In this document: positions 1-7,614 of the stretch, piece by piece
Numbering within the stretch: the first letter of the stretch is position 1
Layout of the letters: each line of letters opens with the position of its first letter
NCBI GenBank assembly: GCA_964629645.1
Contig: CAZVSU010000054.1
Location: 1 to 18,040 of the forward strand
DNA length: 18,040 nt
Reading direction: 5' to 3'
Source: JAAKFL01 sp964629645
GTDB taxonomy: Bacteria > Chlamydiota > Chlamydiia > Chlamydiales > SLFE01
Program-made: the position numbers and the translations under genes
Notes under the pieces: generated by a model
What the model saw: only the letters and a program-made list of their open reading frames with translations
The model's database searches: none
Told to the model about the DNA's origin: nothing

Positions 1-1
1 T

Positions 2-64
2 GCTGCAGGAGGGATTCAGACAGGCACGTTTACGATTACAGGCTGCTATCAGATTGCGGCGTGA
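2..64 (+). CDS. possible 3' end of an upstream gene (partial)
   Basis: The second plus-strand frame is open from the window edge and stops with TGA at 62-64. It reads as about 20 residues ending GTFTITGCYQIAA, alternating hydrophobic and polar like the last strands of a beta-rich domain. The stop lies 14 bases before the hairpin arm at 78-89, a usual distance for a gene end. The other two plus-strand frames are also open here, so the frame choice is uncertain. No family can be named from so few residues. Confidence 0.3.
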   Translation, partial: AAGGIQTGTFTITGCYQIAA

Positions 65-74
65 CGCTTCGCTT

Positions 75-110
75 AAAAGTAAGGCGCGCATGGGTGGGGC
101 GCGCCTTACT
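75..110 (-). terminator. Rho-independent terminator of the ackA-xfp operon
   Basis: Read on the minus strand, a perfect 12-base stem AGTAAGGCGCGC / GCGCGCCTTACT encloses a 9-base loop and is followed directly by TTTT. It starts 11 bases after the xfp stop codon. Arms are at 78-89 and 99-110. There is no T-run on the plus-strand side, so it should act mainly on minus-strand transcripts. Confidence 0.9.
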
Positions 111-120
111 GACCCTGGTT

Positions 121-2541
121 TTAGTCTGTCTGCCCGAGTTCTCTTTCAGGGCCGACCTCTTCGACGCTTTGCGTCCAGCTCCAATCGCGGATCTCAGGCA
201 TGTCCTGGAGGTGGTGTTGGATGTATTCTCTGTGTTCGAAAAGCTTCTGCTCAAAACGCTCGATCACATCGGATGATTCGGAGTGGAAGCGGGGAATGCG
301 GTGCAGCGCTTCGATGGCGAGATGGTAGCGGCTCATCTCATTGAGCACCACCATATCAAATGGTGTGGTGGTGGTGCCCTCTTCGATGTATCCGCGCACG
401 TGGAACTGCTCATGCCTGCCTCTTCCGTGGATCAGTTCGTGCACGACGCGCGGGTATCCGTGGAAGGCGAAAACGACAGGGACCTCTTCTGTAAAAAGGT
501 CGCAGAACATAAGCTCGTCCATTCCGTGAGGGTGGTTTTTGTGCGGGGTAAGGGTCATCAGGTCGACGACATTGACGACGCGGACTCTAATTCCGGGAAC
601 GTGCTTCCTGAGCAGCCACGCCGTCGCCAATGTTTCAATCGTCGGCACATCTCCTGCGCAGCCGAGGACGATATCGGGGTTGCCATCGTCATTGCTGGCA
701 AAGTCCCAAATCGAGGCCCCTCTCGAGCAGTGCTCCCGAGCGGCTTCCTTATCCAGCCATTGGAACTGCGGCTGCTTTCCGGCGATGATTAAGTTGACAT
801 AATTGCGGCTTCTTAAACAGTGGTCGGCAACGCTGAGCAGGCAGTTGGCGTCAGGGGGGAGATAGACTCTTGTGACATAGCTTTTTTTGCTCATCACTGT
901 GTCAATAAATCCTGGACCTTGGTGGCTGTAGCCGTTGTGATCGTTTCTCCAGGCGTGGCTAGTCAGCAGATAGTTCAAAGAGGCGATCGGATGGCGCCAT
1001 GGAATTTCACGGCAGGTTTTCAGCCATTTGGCATGCTGGTTGAGCATCGAGTCGATCACTTGGGCAAACGCCTCGTAAGTAGGGAAAATGCCGTGCCTTC
1101 CCGTGAGCAGGTAGCCTTCGAGCCATCCTTGACAGCAGTGTTCGCTTAAAACTTCCATCACGCGGCCGTCCGGCGAGACGTGGTCGTCGGTGTCGATCAC
1201 TTTTGCTGTGCTGCATCGGTCGGTGACATCGAAAAGAGCCGACAGGCGATTCGAATGGGTCTCGTCAGGGCAGAAAAGGCGGAAATTTTTCTCGTCTTTG
1301 TTGAGCTTGAAAACGTCGCGAAGATAGTGTCCTAAGACGCGGGTTGCCTGCGCGACCACGCCCCCAGGCTCTGGAACATCGATGCAGTACTGCGACCAGT
1401 CGGGGAGTTCAAGATCGACGAGCAGCTTTCCGCCGTTTGTGACGGGATTGGCTCCCATCCTCAAATCTCCCTTGGGGGCAAGCTCTTGAAGCTCGGGAAT
1501 CAGCTTTCCGTTTTCGTCAAAATGTTTGTCGGGATGGTAGCTTTTCATCCACTCTTCGAGCATTTTGAGGTGTTCAGGATTGTCTTTGACATTAGAAAGC
1601 GGCACCTGGTGTGCGCGGTAGGTCCCTTCAACGGGGACGCCGTCGACAACTTTAGGGCCTGTCCATCCTTTTGGCGTTTTCAAGATGATCATGGGCCACA
1701 TGGGGCGCTTTTTGAATCCATTTTCTCTCGCTTCCTTTTGTATCTCGCGGATCTCCTGATAGCATGTCTCCAGCACTGTTGCGAATGATTGGTGGACGAG
1801 ATGGGGATCGTCGCCTTCGACAAGGTAGGGGCGATGGCCGTGTCCCTTGAAGTAATCGAAGAGCTCCTCTTCTGAGATGCGGGCAAGGACAGTGGGCCCT
1901 GAAATTTTGTATCCGTTTAAATGGAGAATCGGCAGGACGGCGCCGTCGTGTTCGGGGTTGAGGAATTTATTTCCTTTCCAACTCCCTTCCAGAGGGCCGG
2001 TTTCGGCTTCGCCGTCGCCGACCACACAGGCGACGATCAGATCGGGATTGTCAAAAGCGGCTCCATAAGCGTGCAAAAGGGCGTAGCCAAGCTCGCCCCC
2101 TTCGTGGATGGATCCCGGGGTTTCGGGGCTGACGTGGCTCGGGACGCCTCCGGGTGTCGAAAATTGTCGGAACAATTTGAGCATTCCATGCTCATCCTCA
2201 GTGATTTTAGGATACTCTTCGGTGTAGGTTCCCTCCATATAGACGTTGGCGACAAGCGAGGGGCCGCCGTGGCCGGGGCCTGTGATGTAGATGACATTGG
2301 CATCGTGTTTTTTGATCAAATGGTTGAGGTGGACGTATATGAGATTAAGTCCCGGCGATGTGCCGAAGTGGCCGAGAAGCCTCGGTTTGATATGCTCGGG
2401 CTTCAGCGGCTCTTTGAGCAGGGGATTGTCCTTAAGGTAGATTTGTCCGACAGACAAATAGTTGGCGGCTTCGAAGTAGCGGTTGATTTTATCCAGCTCT
2501 TCGTCCGTCAGCACTTTTTTTTGTGCGGTTATTGTGGTCAT
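121..2541 (-). CDS. xfp: phosphoketolase (xylulose-5-phosphate/fructose-6-phosphate)
   Basis: This thiamine-diphosphate enzyme cleaves xylulose 5-phosphate, and in many members fructose 6-phosphate, with phosphate to give acetyl phosphate plus glyceraldehyde 3-phosphate or erythrose 4-phosphate. The 806 residues match the full family length. The family signatures EGGELGY (about residues 147-153) and GDGEAETG (about 175-182, the thiamine-diphosphate/Mg region) are intact, as is the early GPGHGGP motif (about 88-94). The start ATG has AAGGAGC six bases upstream. The gene lies 19 bases downstream of ackA on the same strand, so the acetyl phosphate made here would be used by acetate kinase to make ATP. 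A strong terminator follows. Which sugar phosphate is preferred cannot be read from the sequence. Confidence 0.97.
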   Translation of the reverse strand: MTTITAQKKVLTDEELDKINRYFEAANYLSVGQIYLKDNPLLKEPLKPEHIKPRLLGHFGTSPGLNLIYVHLNHLIKKHDANVIYITGPGHGGPSLVANVYMEGTYTEEYPKITEDEHGMLKLFRQFSTPGGVPSHVSPETPGSIHEGGELGYALLHAYGAAFDNPDLIVACVVGDGEAETGPLEGSWKGNKFLNPEHDGAVLPILHLNGYKISGPTVLARISEEELFDYFKGHGHRPYLVEGDDPHLVHQSFATVLETCYQEIREIQKEARENGFKKRPMWPMIILKTPKGWTGPKVVDGVPVEGTYRAHQVPLSNVKDNPEHLKMLEEWMKSYHPDKHFDENGKLIPELQELAPKGDLRMGANPVTNGGKLLVDLELPDWSQYCIDVPEPGGVVAQATRVLGHYLRDVFKLNKDEKNFRLFCPDETHSNRLSALFDVTDRCSTAKVIDTDDHVSPDGRVMEVLSEHCCQGWLEGYLLTGRHGIFPTYEAFAQVIDSMLNQHAKWLKTCREIPWRHPIASLNYLLTSHAWRNDHNGYSHQGPGFIDTVMSKKSYVTRVYLPPDANCLLSVADHCLRSRNYVNLIIAGKQPQFQWLDKEAAREHCSRGASIWDFASNDDGNPDIVLGCAGDVPTIETLATAWLLRKHVPGIRVRVVNVVDLMTLTPHKNHPHGMDELMFCDLFTEEVPVVFAFHGYPRVVHELIHGRGRHEQFHVRGYIEEGTTTTPFDMVVLNEMSRYHLAIEALHRIPRFHSESSDVIERFEQKLFEHREYIQHHLQDMPEIRDWSWTQSVEEVGPERELGQTD

Positions 2542-2560
2542 AGTAGCTCCTTATAAGGTT

Positions 2561-3733
2561 TTAAGCCGTTCGTTCGGAAAAAAGAAGGCGATGGGTGTGG
2601 CGCGCCATCATCAACTCCTCATCTGTCGGAATGACGAAAACCTTGACTTTACAATTTGGTTTCGACACGATTTTTTGGTTGCTCTTATTCCTCTCGTCGG
2701 AGAGTTCAATGCCGAGATGCTCAAGACCTGTGCATATGCGGCGTCTGATTTCGGCGGAGTGTTCTCCGATTCCCGCGGTGAAGACAAGCGCATCGAGACC
2801 TCCGAGCGCGGCCGCGAGGGCGCCGATCGCCTTTTTCGCTCGGTAACAAAAAAGCGATAGCGCTTCCGCTGCTTTGGGACTGTCTTTTTCGGCTTCTAAG
2901 AGCACTTGGACATCCGAGCTCAATTCCGACACTCCCTTAAGGCCGCTTTGTTCATTGACAAGCTCTCTTAACTCCGCGGGCGTCATCCCTTTTTCCGACG
3001 CGAGATAGATCATCACGCCAGGATCGAGATCTCCTGAGCGCGTTCCCATCACCAAGCCCTCCGCCGGCGTAAATCCCATCGTTGTGTCCAGGCATCTCCC
3101 GCTTTGGACAGCGGCCATGCTAGCGCCGTTGCCAAGGTGGGCCATCACCACGTTTTTGAGTTTTTCTTGCTCGATTTCGGTTGTGATGTACTCGTAGGAA
3201 AGGCCGTGATAGCCGTAGCGAAAGATCCCTTCTTGCTCAAAACGGGGAGGAAGGGCGTAGAGGCGGGATTCGGGGGGCATACTCTTGTGAAAAGCGGTGT
3301 CGAAACAGGCGACTTGCGGAGATAAAGGGAATTCTTTTTTCGCCATTTCGAGTCCCAAAATTTCAGGAGGCAGGTGCAGCGGGCTTAGGGACTGGAGCTC
3401 TTTTAGCGTTGCGATGAGTTTTTGCGTGACCTCTTGATGATCCCGAAAGTGGGGCCCTCCTGTGACGACGCGATGTCCGATCCCCTCTACGGGATACTCA
3501 GAGTGCCGCAACCACTCAAACAGACGCTTGAGCGCGTCTTCGTGGCCGGGAAAGTGATTGTCTTCCTCGACGAGCCAATTGCCGTTCCAGTCCAGCACTT
3601 TAAAAGAGCCCCCTTTAAGACCGATCCGCATGAGTTCACCGCGCGCAATGACGGTCTCGTCTGAGTCGATATTGACGAGGGCGCATTTAATGCTCGAAGA
3701 CCCTGAATTGAGGGCTAAAATTAGCCTCGACAT
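2561..3733 (-). CDS. ackA: acetate kinase
   Basis: It interconverts acetyl phosphate + ADP and acetate + ATP in the cytoplasm. The 390-residue product has the N-terminal acetate-kinase signature NSGSSSIK (residues 9-16) and the second signature region around MAHLGNGAS and DTTMGFTPAEGLVMGTRSGD, followed by FTAGIGEHS near the C-terminus. All are intact and the length is normal. I chose the ATG at 3733 over an in-frame GTG at 3736 because the AAGG motif then sits six bases upstream, whereas the GTG would leave only three. It is the first gene of a two-gene operon with xfp. With phosphoketolase next to it and no phosphotransacetylase gene in view, the likely direction is acetyl phosphate to acetate with ATP gain. 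Confidence 0.97.
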   Translation of the reverse strand: MSRLILALNSGSSSIKCALVNIDSDETVIARGELMRIGLKGGSFKVLDWNGNWLVEEDNHFPGHEDALKRLFEWLRHSEYPVEGIGHRVVTGGPHFRDHQEVTQKLIATLKELQSLSPLHLPPEILGLEMAKKEFPLSPQVACFDTAFHKSMPPESRLYALPPRFEQEGIFRYGYHGLSYEYITTEIEQEKLKNVVMAHLGNGASMAAVQSGRCLDTTMGFTPAEGLVMGTRSGDLDPGVMIYLASEKGMTPAELRELVNEQSGLKGVSELSSDVQVLLEAEKDSPKAAEALSLFCYRAKKAIGALAAALGGLDALVFTAGIGEHSAEIRRRICTGLEHLGIELSDERNKSNQKIVSKPNCKVKVFVIPTDEELMMARHTHRLLFSERTA

Positions 3734-3904
3734 CACTAACCTTTTGACCTTGAGTATTATTTAATCGTTCACCTAGAGACATCCCTTTCATCTCCATCTG
3801 TAACCCCGCGTCGTTTATTCTTCAACACTATCTCCATTTTTCCTCTTCTCGATTTTAACGCTGTTTCAGGTCGTCAAAATAAGGTAGATGGAGTTCTTGC
3901 GATC

Positions 3905-3913
3905 TGTTATAAG
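3905..3913 (+). promoter_or_regulatory. candidate extended -10 promoter for the 3938 gene
   Basis: TG-T-TATAAG (TG at 3905-3906, hexamer 3908-3913) matches the extended -10 form. The hexamer at a 17-base spacer (3885-3890, TAGATG) is a poor -35, as is usual for extended -10 promoters. Transcription would start near 3920, about 18 bases before the ATG, leaving room for the AGGAGG ribosome site at 3926-3931. The 201-base gap (3737-3937) between divergent ackA and this gene holds no other clear signal. Confidence 0.45.
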
Positions 3914-3937
3914 CGATGAAACGTGAGGAGGTAAGCG

Positions 3938-4960
3938 ATGGAGCCGCCCGCAGTTAAAGAGAGAAGTTCTTCATGCCCAGCACAATTGGATCTGAAGGTC
4001 ACTAACCTTTCAGGACTTGAAGAGAAGCTGCAGCGAATCGCCGAAGAGATCCGCGAGCGTCCGGCCGAAACGCTTTTGCCTGCGCTGCCTCCCGTCTATG
4101 CGGCCTTTTTAGGGAAACCCGAAGCGGGCAAAAGTCTTGATGATGCCCTGAAGTGGATGGCAGGCCCCATCAGTCAAATCCCCATCGTCTGTCAATTTGC
4201 CACTCTCCCTTCCCTTTATCTCGGCCCTTTTTCTCAAATGGAGGAGGAGGCAAAAGAATTAACGCTCAAAGCGTTCAAAGGAAGTCCTGAAGCCCAAGAG
4301 AAAGTGATTCATAGTCTCAAAGATATGCTCAAACAAGGCGGCGGCGAGGGAGTCGCTCTCAACCGGGTGGTCTCTTGGATTTTAGACGAGCTGGAAACAG
4401 CGCGCATCTCCGCTCAAAACAAGACTCTGAAAAAAGACAATGCCGTGAACGTCTACCTCGTCGATAAAATGCCGGAGCTTGGAAGATATTTTGCCCCCGA
4501 AGATTTCAAATATTACGCCCTCAATTATCCGATGAAGGTCGTCGTCAATCAGGCGTTTTCCAATTATAAAATTGCAAGCCCCCTTCTGAAACGGAATATG
4601 GAAGCCAATATTCAAGAGTTGATGAGATGTATTGTGCTCTGCTCGGGATCGTGTCAAAAAGAAGGGGACAAATTTGCAAAGGAACTGGGCACAAGGGCGT
4701 TTGAAATGATCGACCGTTTTCTTTTTGAGACGAAGCACCGAATGGCTTACTATCACTGCCTTATCAAAATTGTGAAAAAAGTTCATAGCAAAACCGACGT
4801 TTCGGATGAGGAACTCAAAGAGCACTTAATAGACGCGCTCAACAATTTTATTGACGACGTTGAACACAATCATGATATGAAAGGTGCCTTAGAAGCAGGC
4901 CTTTCTAAGGTCATCGAGATGATCGCTCAAACACAACGTATTGTTTCTGAAACCAAATAA
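3938..4960 (+). CDS. hypothetical protein, mostly alpha-helical, 340 residues
   Basis: I do not recognise this family. The gene looks real: AGGAGG lies six bases before the ATG, the frame is long, and a downstream gene follows after 12 bases. The protein starts with a short polar Ser/Lys-rich stretch (KERSSSCPAQ), then long amphipathic helices (about residues 20-45 and 95-165) and a charged C-terminal helical half. There is no signal peptide and no clear membrane segment, apart from a mildly hydrophobic stretch around residues 75-95. Cys residues cluster in CIVLCSGSCQ (about residue 230-240). It is the first of three co-directional unrecognised genes between a fermentation operon and an efflux operon. 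A secreted effector is possible given the third gene, but nothing in this protein itself shows it. Confidence 0.85.
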   Translation: MEPPAVKERSSSCPAQLDLKVTNLSGLEEKLQRIAEEIRERPAETLLPALPPVYAAFLGKPEAGKSLDDALKWMAGPISQIPIVCQFATLPSLYLGPFSQMEEEAKELTLKAFKGSPEAQEKVIHSLKDMLKQGGGEGVALNRVVSWILDELETARISAQNKTLKKDNAVNVYLVDKMPELGRYFAPEDFKYYALNYPMKVVVNQAFSNYKIASPLLKRNMEANIQELMRCIVLCSGSCQKEGDKFAKELGTRAFEMIDRFLFETKHRMAYYHCLIKIVKKVHSKTDVSDEELKEHLIDALNNFIDDVEHNHDMKGALEAGLSKVIEMIAQTQRIVSETK

Positions 4961-4972
4961 AAGGGGGAAATT

Positions 4973-5388
4973 ATGGAAGCGACGCAAAATGCGATACCGA
5001 TAAGAACAACACTTGAGGGTGTTGATCCTAGAGTGCTCACTGCGAAGGAGAGCATTCATATCAAAAATGTGGCGGTTAAAGGCACAATTGCAAAGGTCGA
5101 GACTTATTATTGGGACCACAGTAACGACCCAATCTTTGCCGTCATCGTCAATGACCAAGCCATGATGAAGACTTAAAGGCGCTCCCTTTTAATGAAAATA
5201 CAAGGGTAGTACTTCTCAAAGTGGATGCACTGGAATATGGTGCGAAAAGACTTTCTTTTACGCGTGATATTTTTGTCGATCTTGGAGACTTCAAAGACGT
5301 TGACTTTATCGACAAAAGTCAGCTGACAGAAAAGGAAGTGACGTGGCTTAATGAAAATGCACCGGCCGGGTCGTGCACTCTTTATTAA
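4973..5388 (+). pseudogene. hypothetical gene split by a -1 frameshift (about 138 residues if joined)
   Basis: The ATG at 4973 has GGGGG six bases upstream and opens a 67-codon frame that stops at 5174-5176. The -1 frame, open from 5155, continues in coding-like sequence from about 5161 to the TAA at 5386-5388: HDEDLKALPFNENTR..., then VVLLKVDALEYGAKRLSF and a Tyr C-terminus. Joined near 5159-5161 (Ala-63 then His-Asp-Glu-Asp) the product is about 138 residues. The downstream part has no ATG at its beginning and no ribosome site, so it is not a separate gene. No A/T slippery heptamer is visible at the junction, which argues against programmed frameshifting. One missing base, whether a real mutation or a sequencing error, explains it best. 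I do not recognise the family; the joined protein is soluble and acidic. Confidence 0.65.
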
Positions 5389-5400
5389 TTCACATTTTTC

Positions 5401-5420
5401 GCGGCCGTGCAAACGGCCGC
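5401..5420. other. perfect 8-bp GC hairpin with GCAA tetraloop between two genes
   Basis: GCGGCCGT - GCAA - ACGGCCGC is a perfect stem closed by a GNRA-type tetraloop. It starts 12 bases after the TAA at 5386-5388 and ends 17 bases before the ATG at 5438. There is no T-run after it on either strand, so it is not a canonical terminator. It could be an mRNA-processing or stability element separating expression of the two genes. The ribosome site AAGGAAG for the next gene follows it immediately. Confidence 0.6.
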
Positions 5421-5437
5421 ATTCGTAAGGAAGACAC

Positions 5438-5872
5438 ATGCAAATAGATCCTGTCCCCCTTTCTCCTCACGGGCCTCTGCCCAAGATTCCGCCTGAAATC
5501 GTGTCAAAGAGACGATCGCTTCAAATTGTTTATCAACAAAGGACGGACGAGGTTGCGAATGTGACGATTTTATACAACGGGTCAAAACGGGATCAATTTT
5601 ATGCGTATCGAATGAATCCAGAGGATACGTCCACTGTTTATTCTCCTTTGCATCCGCAAATCGTGATTATCGGAAAACGAGCGAGCGGGTCCGAAGAACC
5701 CGGCTCGGAAGAATACGGCATACAGGAGCGGACAGTCCCCGTGACTGTTCATCCAAGGGAAAACCCCAAATTTATCAGGTATGAGGAGTACAAGCTTGAT
5801 CAACCTCTTACTCCACCTAAAAAGAAAAGGAAGAAAAGGCGCTTGAAATCATCTCATTGCGTGGTTGCTTAA
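5438..5872 (+). CDS. hypothetical protein with polybasic tract and C-terminal CaaX box; candidate host-targeted effector
   Basis: No family is recognised for this 144-residue protein. The N-terminus is proline-rich (residues 5-19, with PLPKIPPEI), the middle looks like beta-strand sequence (VTILYNG, QIVIIGKRA), and an acidic Gly/Ser/Glu linker lies near residues 82-93. The C-terminus is striking: PPKKKRKKRRLK (residues 126-137), SSH, then Cys-Val-Val-Ala as the last four residues. A polybasic stretch followed by C-aliphatic-aliphatic-Ala is the arrangement that directs eukaryotic proteins such as K-Ras4B to membranes after farnesylation. Bacteria lack the prenyl transferase, but some secreted effectors of intracellular bacteria use the host's. 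The same basic tract also resembles the SV40 nuclear localisation signal. The start ATG has AAGGAAG just upstream. Secretion and host function are inference; the C-terminal motif is directly visible. Confidence 0.8.
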   Translation: MQIDPVPLSPHGPLPKIPPEIVSKRRSLQIVYQQRTDEVANVTILYNGSKRDQFYAYRMNPEDTSTVYSPLHPQIVIIGKRASGSEEPGSEEYGIQERTVPVTVHPRENPKFIRYEEYKLDQPLTPPKKKRKKRRLKSSHCVVA

Positions 5873-5982
5873 AAATCTGATATTTCCTTTATTGACGTTT
5901 GTCGCCGTGATTAATGGGTGGGATCGAAGCACAGATCATGACCAAGGCTGCGGCGCGGCTGATGCGTATTTGTGGTCGATCA

Positions 5983-7614
5983 TCAAAATGAGTTCAGACC
6001 CGATCGGGTGCGCCTCTTTTCGAAATAGGTGTGCACACCGTAAAAAAAGATCAAAAGAAAAAGAATGAGCGCGATCGCACACCCGAGAATGAATTCGGCA
6101 TCGAGAAGAGCCGATATATTCGCCTGATTTTCGATCCAGTTGATGATCATGCCGCGCGTTTCCACTTTGCCCAAAACCGGTGTTTGTCCTCTCTCCGCTA
6201 CCATCGATGTGAATGCTTCAGAAAAGTAGCGGCGGTAGCTCGCAGATTCCGTGTTGACCATTTCACCGAATCGAAGGGCGTGGAACTGTTCGCGGTAGGT
6301 GGCGATCAGCTGAATCAACGCGCTGCCGAAAACGGCTCCGAGCATCCGAATCAAGGTGATGATGGAGGCGCCTTTTCCATACAGACTTCGATCAAAATTT
6401 GATAGGGCAAGGACATTCAGCGGCCCAAGAGTCAAAGCAATGCCTGCCGATCGCAAAAAAATGATCGCGCCGATTTCGTATTTGTCACTCTGTATCGTCA
6501 AAGTTTGGGCTAAAAGACAGCTCACCGCTGTCATCGACAAGCCCAAATAGATGAACACACGCACGTTGACATATCGGATGAGGGCAGCGGGGATGAAACC
6601 GACAAAAAAGTAAATGAAGCCGACAACGCTCATAAACGCACCGAGGCGGATCCATTCGTATCCGTAGAAGGTCTGAAGCATGCCAATGGAGGCGAGCGTC
6701 ACGCCAAAGACTAAAAACCCGACAAAGAGCATCCCGATGCAGCAGATCGTGAACCGCTCGTCGCAAAACACACGAAGATCAATCAGGGGGCTTGGATGAG
6801 TGAGAGCGTTCCAAAAAAATAGAAGAAAAGAAATGATAGCCAAACACTCAAAAAAGAGGATAAAAGGGGAGTTCCAACCGAGGGTGTTCCACTCCGCTTT
6901 TGCCTGTGTCACGATGGTCAGCAAAGCTAAAAACCCCAAAGTGATGGTGATGAGGCTGACGATATCAAAGGGAGGGGCCGTCTCGCGCTCCGACTCGGGA
7001 AAGAACAACCATGTCGTCAGCATTAATGGAGGAATCATGGCGAGGTTGGTTAAAAAAAACAGCCTCCATTCCATCATCTGTCCGTAATAGCCGCCTATAA
7101 GGAGGCCAAATGCAATGCCAAGTCCAAATGAAATCGACGAGTAGAGCGTCACGACAGTGCGTCTGTTTTCGACCTTTTCTATCGTGTGGTTGATGATCGG
7201 CAGGCCGAGGCCTGAGATAAGCCCTCCGCCTAGCGCTCCCACGACCCGAAACAATAAGAAATCATAATACCCCCATGCAACGGCGGTCATCACAGTCCCC
7301 ATCATAAAGAGCCACAGACCGCAAAAAAATGTGGTCTTGATCCCGAACCGCTTTGCCAGTCTTATCCCGAAAAGAGGCGCGATCGCAAGGGTGAAGAGAA
7401 CGGCTCTTGCCGTCCAAATAATGTGGGTGTAATCAACAGCCAGATAGCCTTGGTATTGCTTCATGAGGATGACCGAACCCAAAAGGTCGAGAAGGACAAA
7501 CATGCCGGCTAGTGTGACGGTCGCGACAATGACAAATTGCCAAAGAGGGTGCCCGGGTTTGTGGCAAACCGGCGAGGACCAGCTGAAGATGTCGGCTAAC
7601 CTTTTTTGATCCAT
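5983..7614 (-). CDS. EmrB-like MFS drug efflux transporter (DHA2, 14 membrane segments expected)
   Basis: This inner-membrane proton-driven exporter is the pump of a tripartite efflux system. The 543 residues contain many hydrophobic segments of about 20 residues, consistent with the 14-helix DHA2 family. A motif-A-like loop GIRLAKRFG lies near residues 83-91, with Lys where the usual Asp would be. An antiporter motif-C-like stretch, GLGIAFGLLIGG, lies near 164-175, followed by the typical EWRLFFLTN. The ATG lies inside the end of the upstream adaptor gene (19-base overlap) and has only a weak ribosome site, so translation is probably coupled. It is the last gene of the operon. The 110 bases between it and the convergent 5438-5872 gene show no convincing terminator. 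The substrate cannot be predicted; EmrB relatives export hydrophobic toxic compounds. Confidence 0.92.
   Translation of the reverse strand: MDQKRLADIFSWSSPVCHKPGHPLWQFVIVATVTLAGMFVLLDLLGSVILMKQYQGYLAVDYTHIIWTARAVLFTLAIAPLFGIRLAKRFGIKTTFFCGLWLFMMGTVMTAVAWGYYDFLLFRVVGALGGGLISGLGLPIINHTIEKVENRRTVVTLYSSISFGLGIAFGLLIGGYYGQMMEWRLFFLTNLAMIPPLMLTTWLFFPESERETAPPFDIVSLITITLGFLALLTIVTQAKAEWNTLGWNSPFILFFECLAIISFLLFFWNALTHPSPLIDLRVFCDERFTICCIGMLFVGFLVFGVTLASIGMLQTFYGYEWIRLGAFMSVVGFIYFFVGFIPAALIRYVNVRVFIYLGLSMTAVSCLLAQTLTIQSDKYEIGAIIFLRSAGIALTLGPLNVLALSNFDRSLYGKGASIITLIRMLGAVFGSALIQLIATYREQFHALRFGEMVNTESASYRRYFSEAFTSMVAERGQTPVLGKVETRGMIINWIENQANISALLDAEFILGCAIALILFLLIFFYGVHTYFEKRRTRSGLNSF

Noticed and set aside
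1921..2556. 211-codon plus-strand open frame opposite xfp
   Set aside because: It is the antisense shadow of the phosphoketolase N-terminal half, whose catalytic motifs are intact.
3792..3893. 8-base inverted pair CTCCATCT / AGATGGAG in the ackA divergent region
   Set aside because: Short, 86 bases apart and not centred on a promoter; an 8-mer pair in 200 bases is not significant.
5377..5388. Cys-Thr-Leu-Tyr at the end of the frameshifted gene as a second CaaX box
   Set aside because: Thr at the first aliphatic position and Tyr at the last are poor fits, and there is no basic run before it. It is probably coincidence with the neighbouring CaaX gene.
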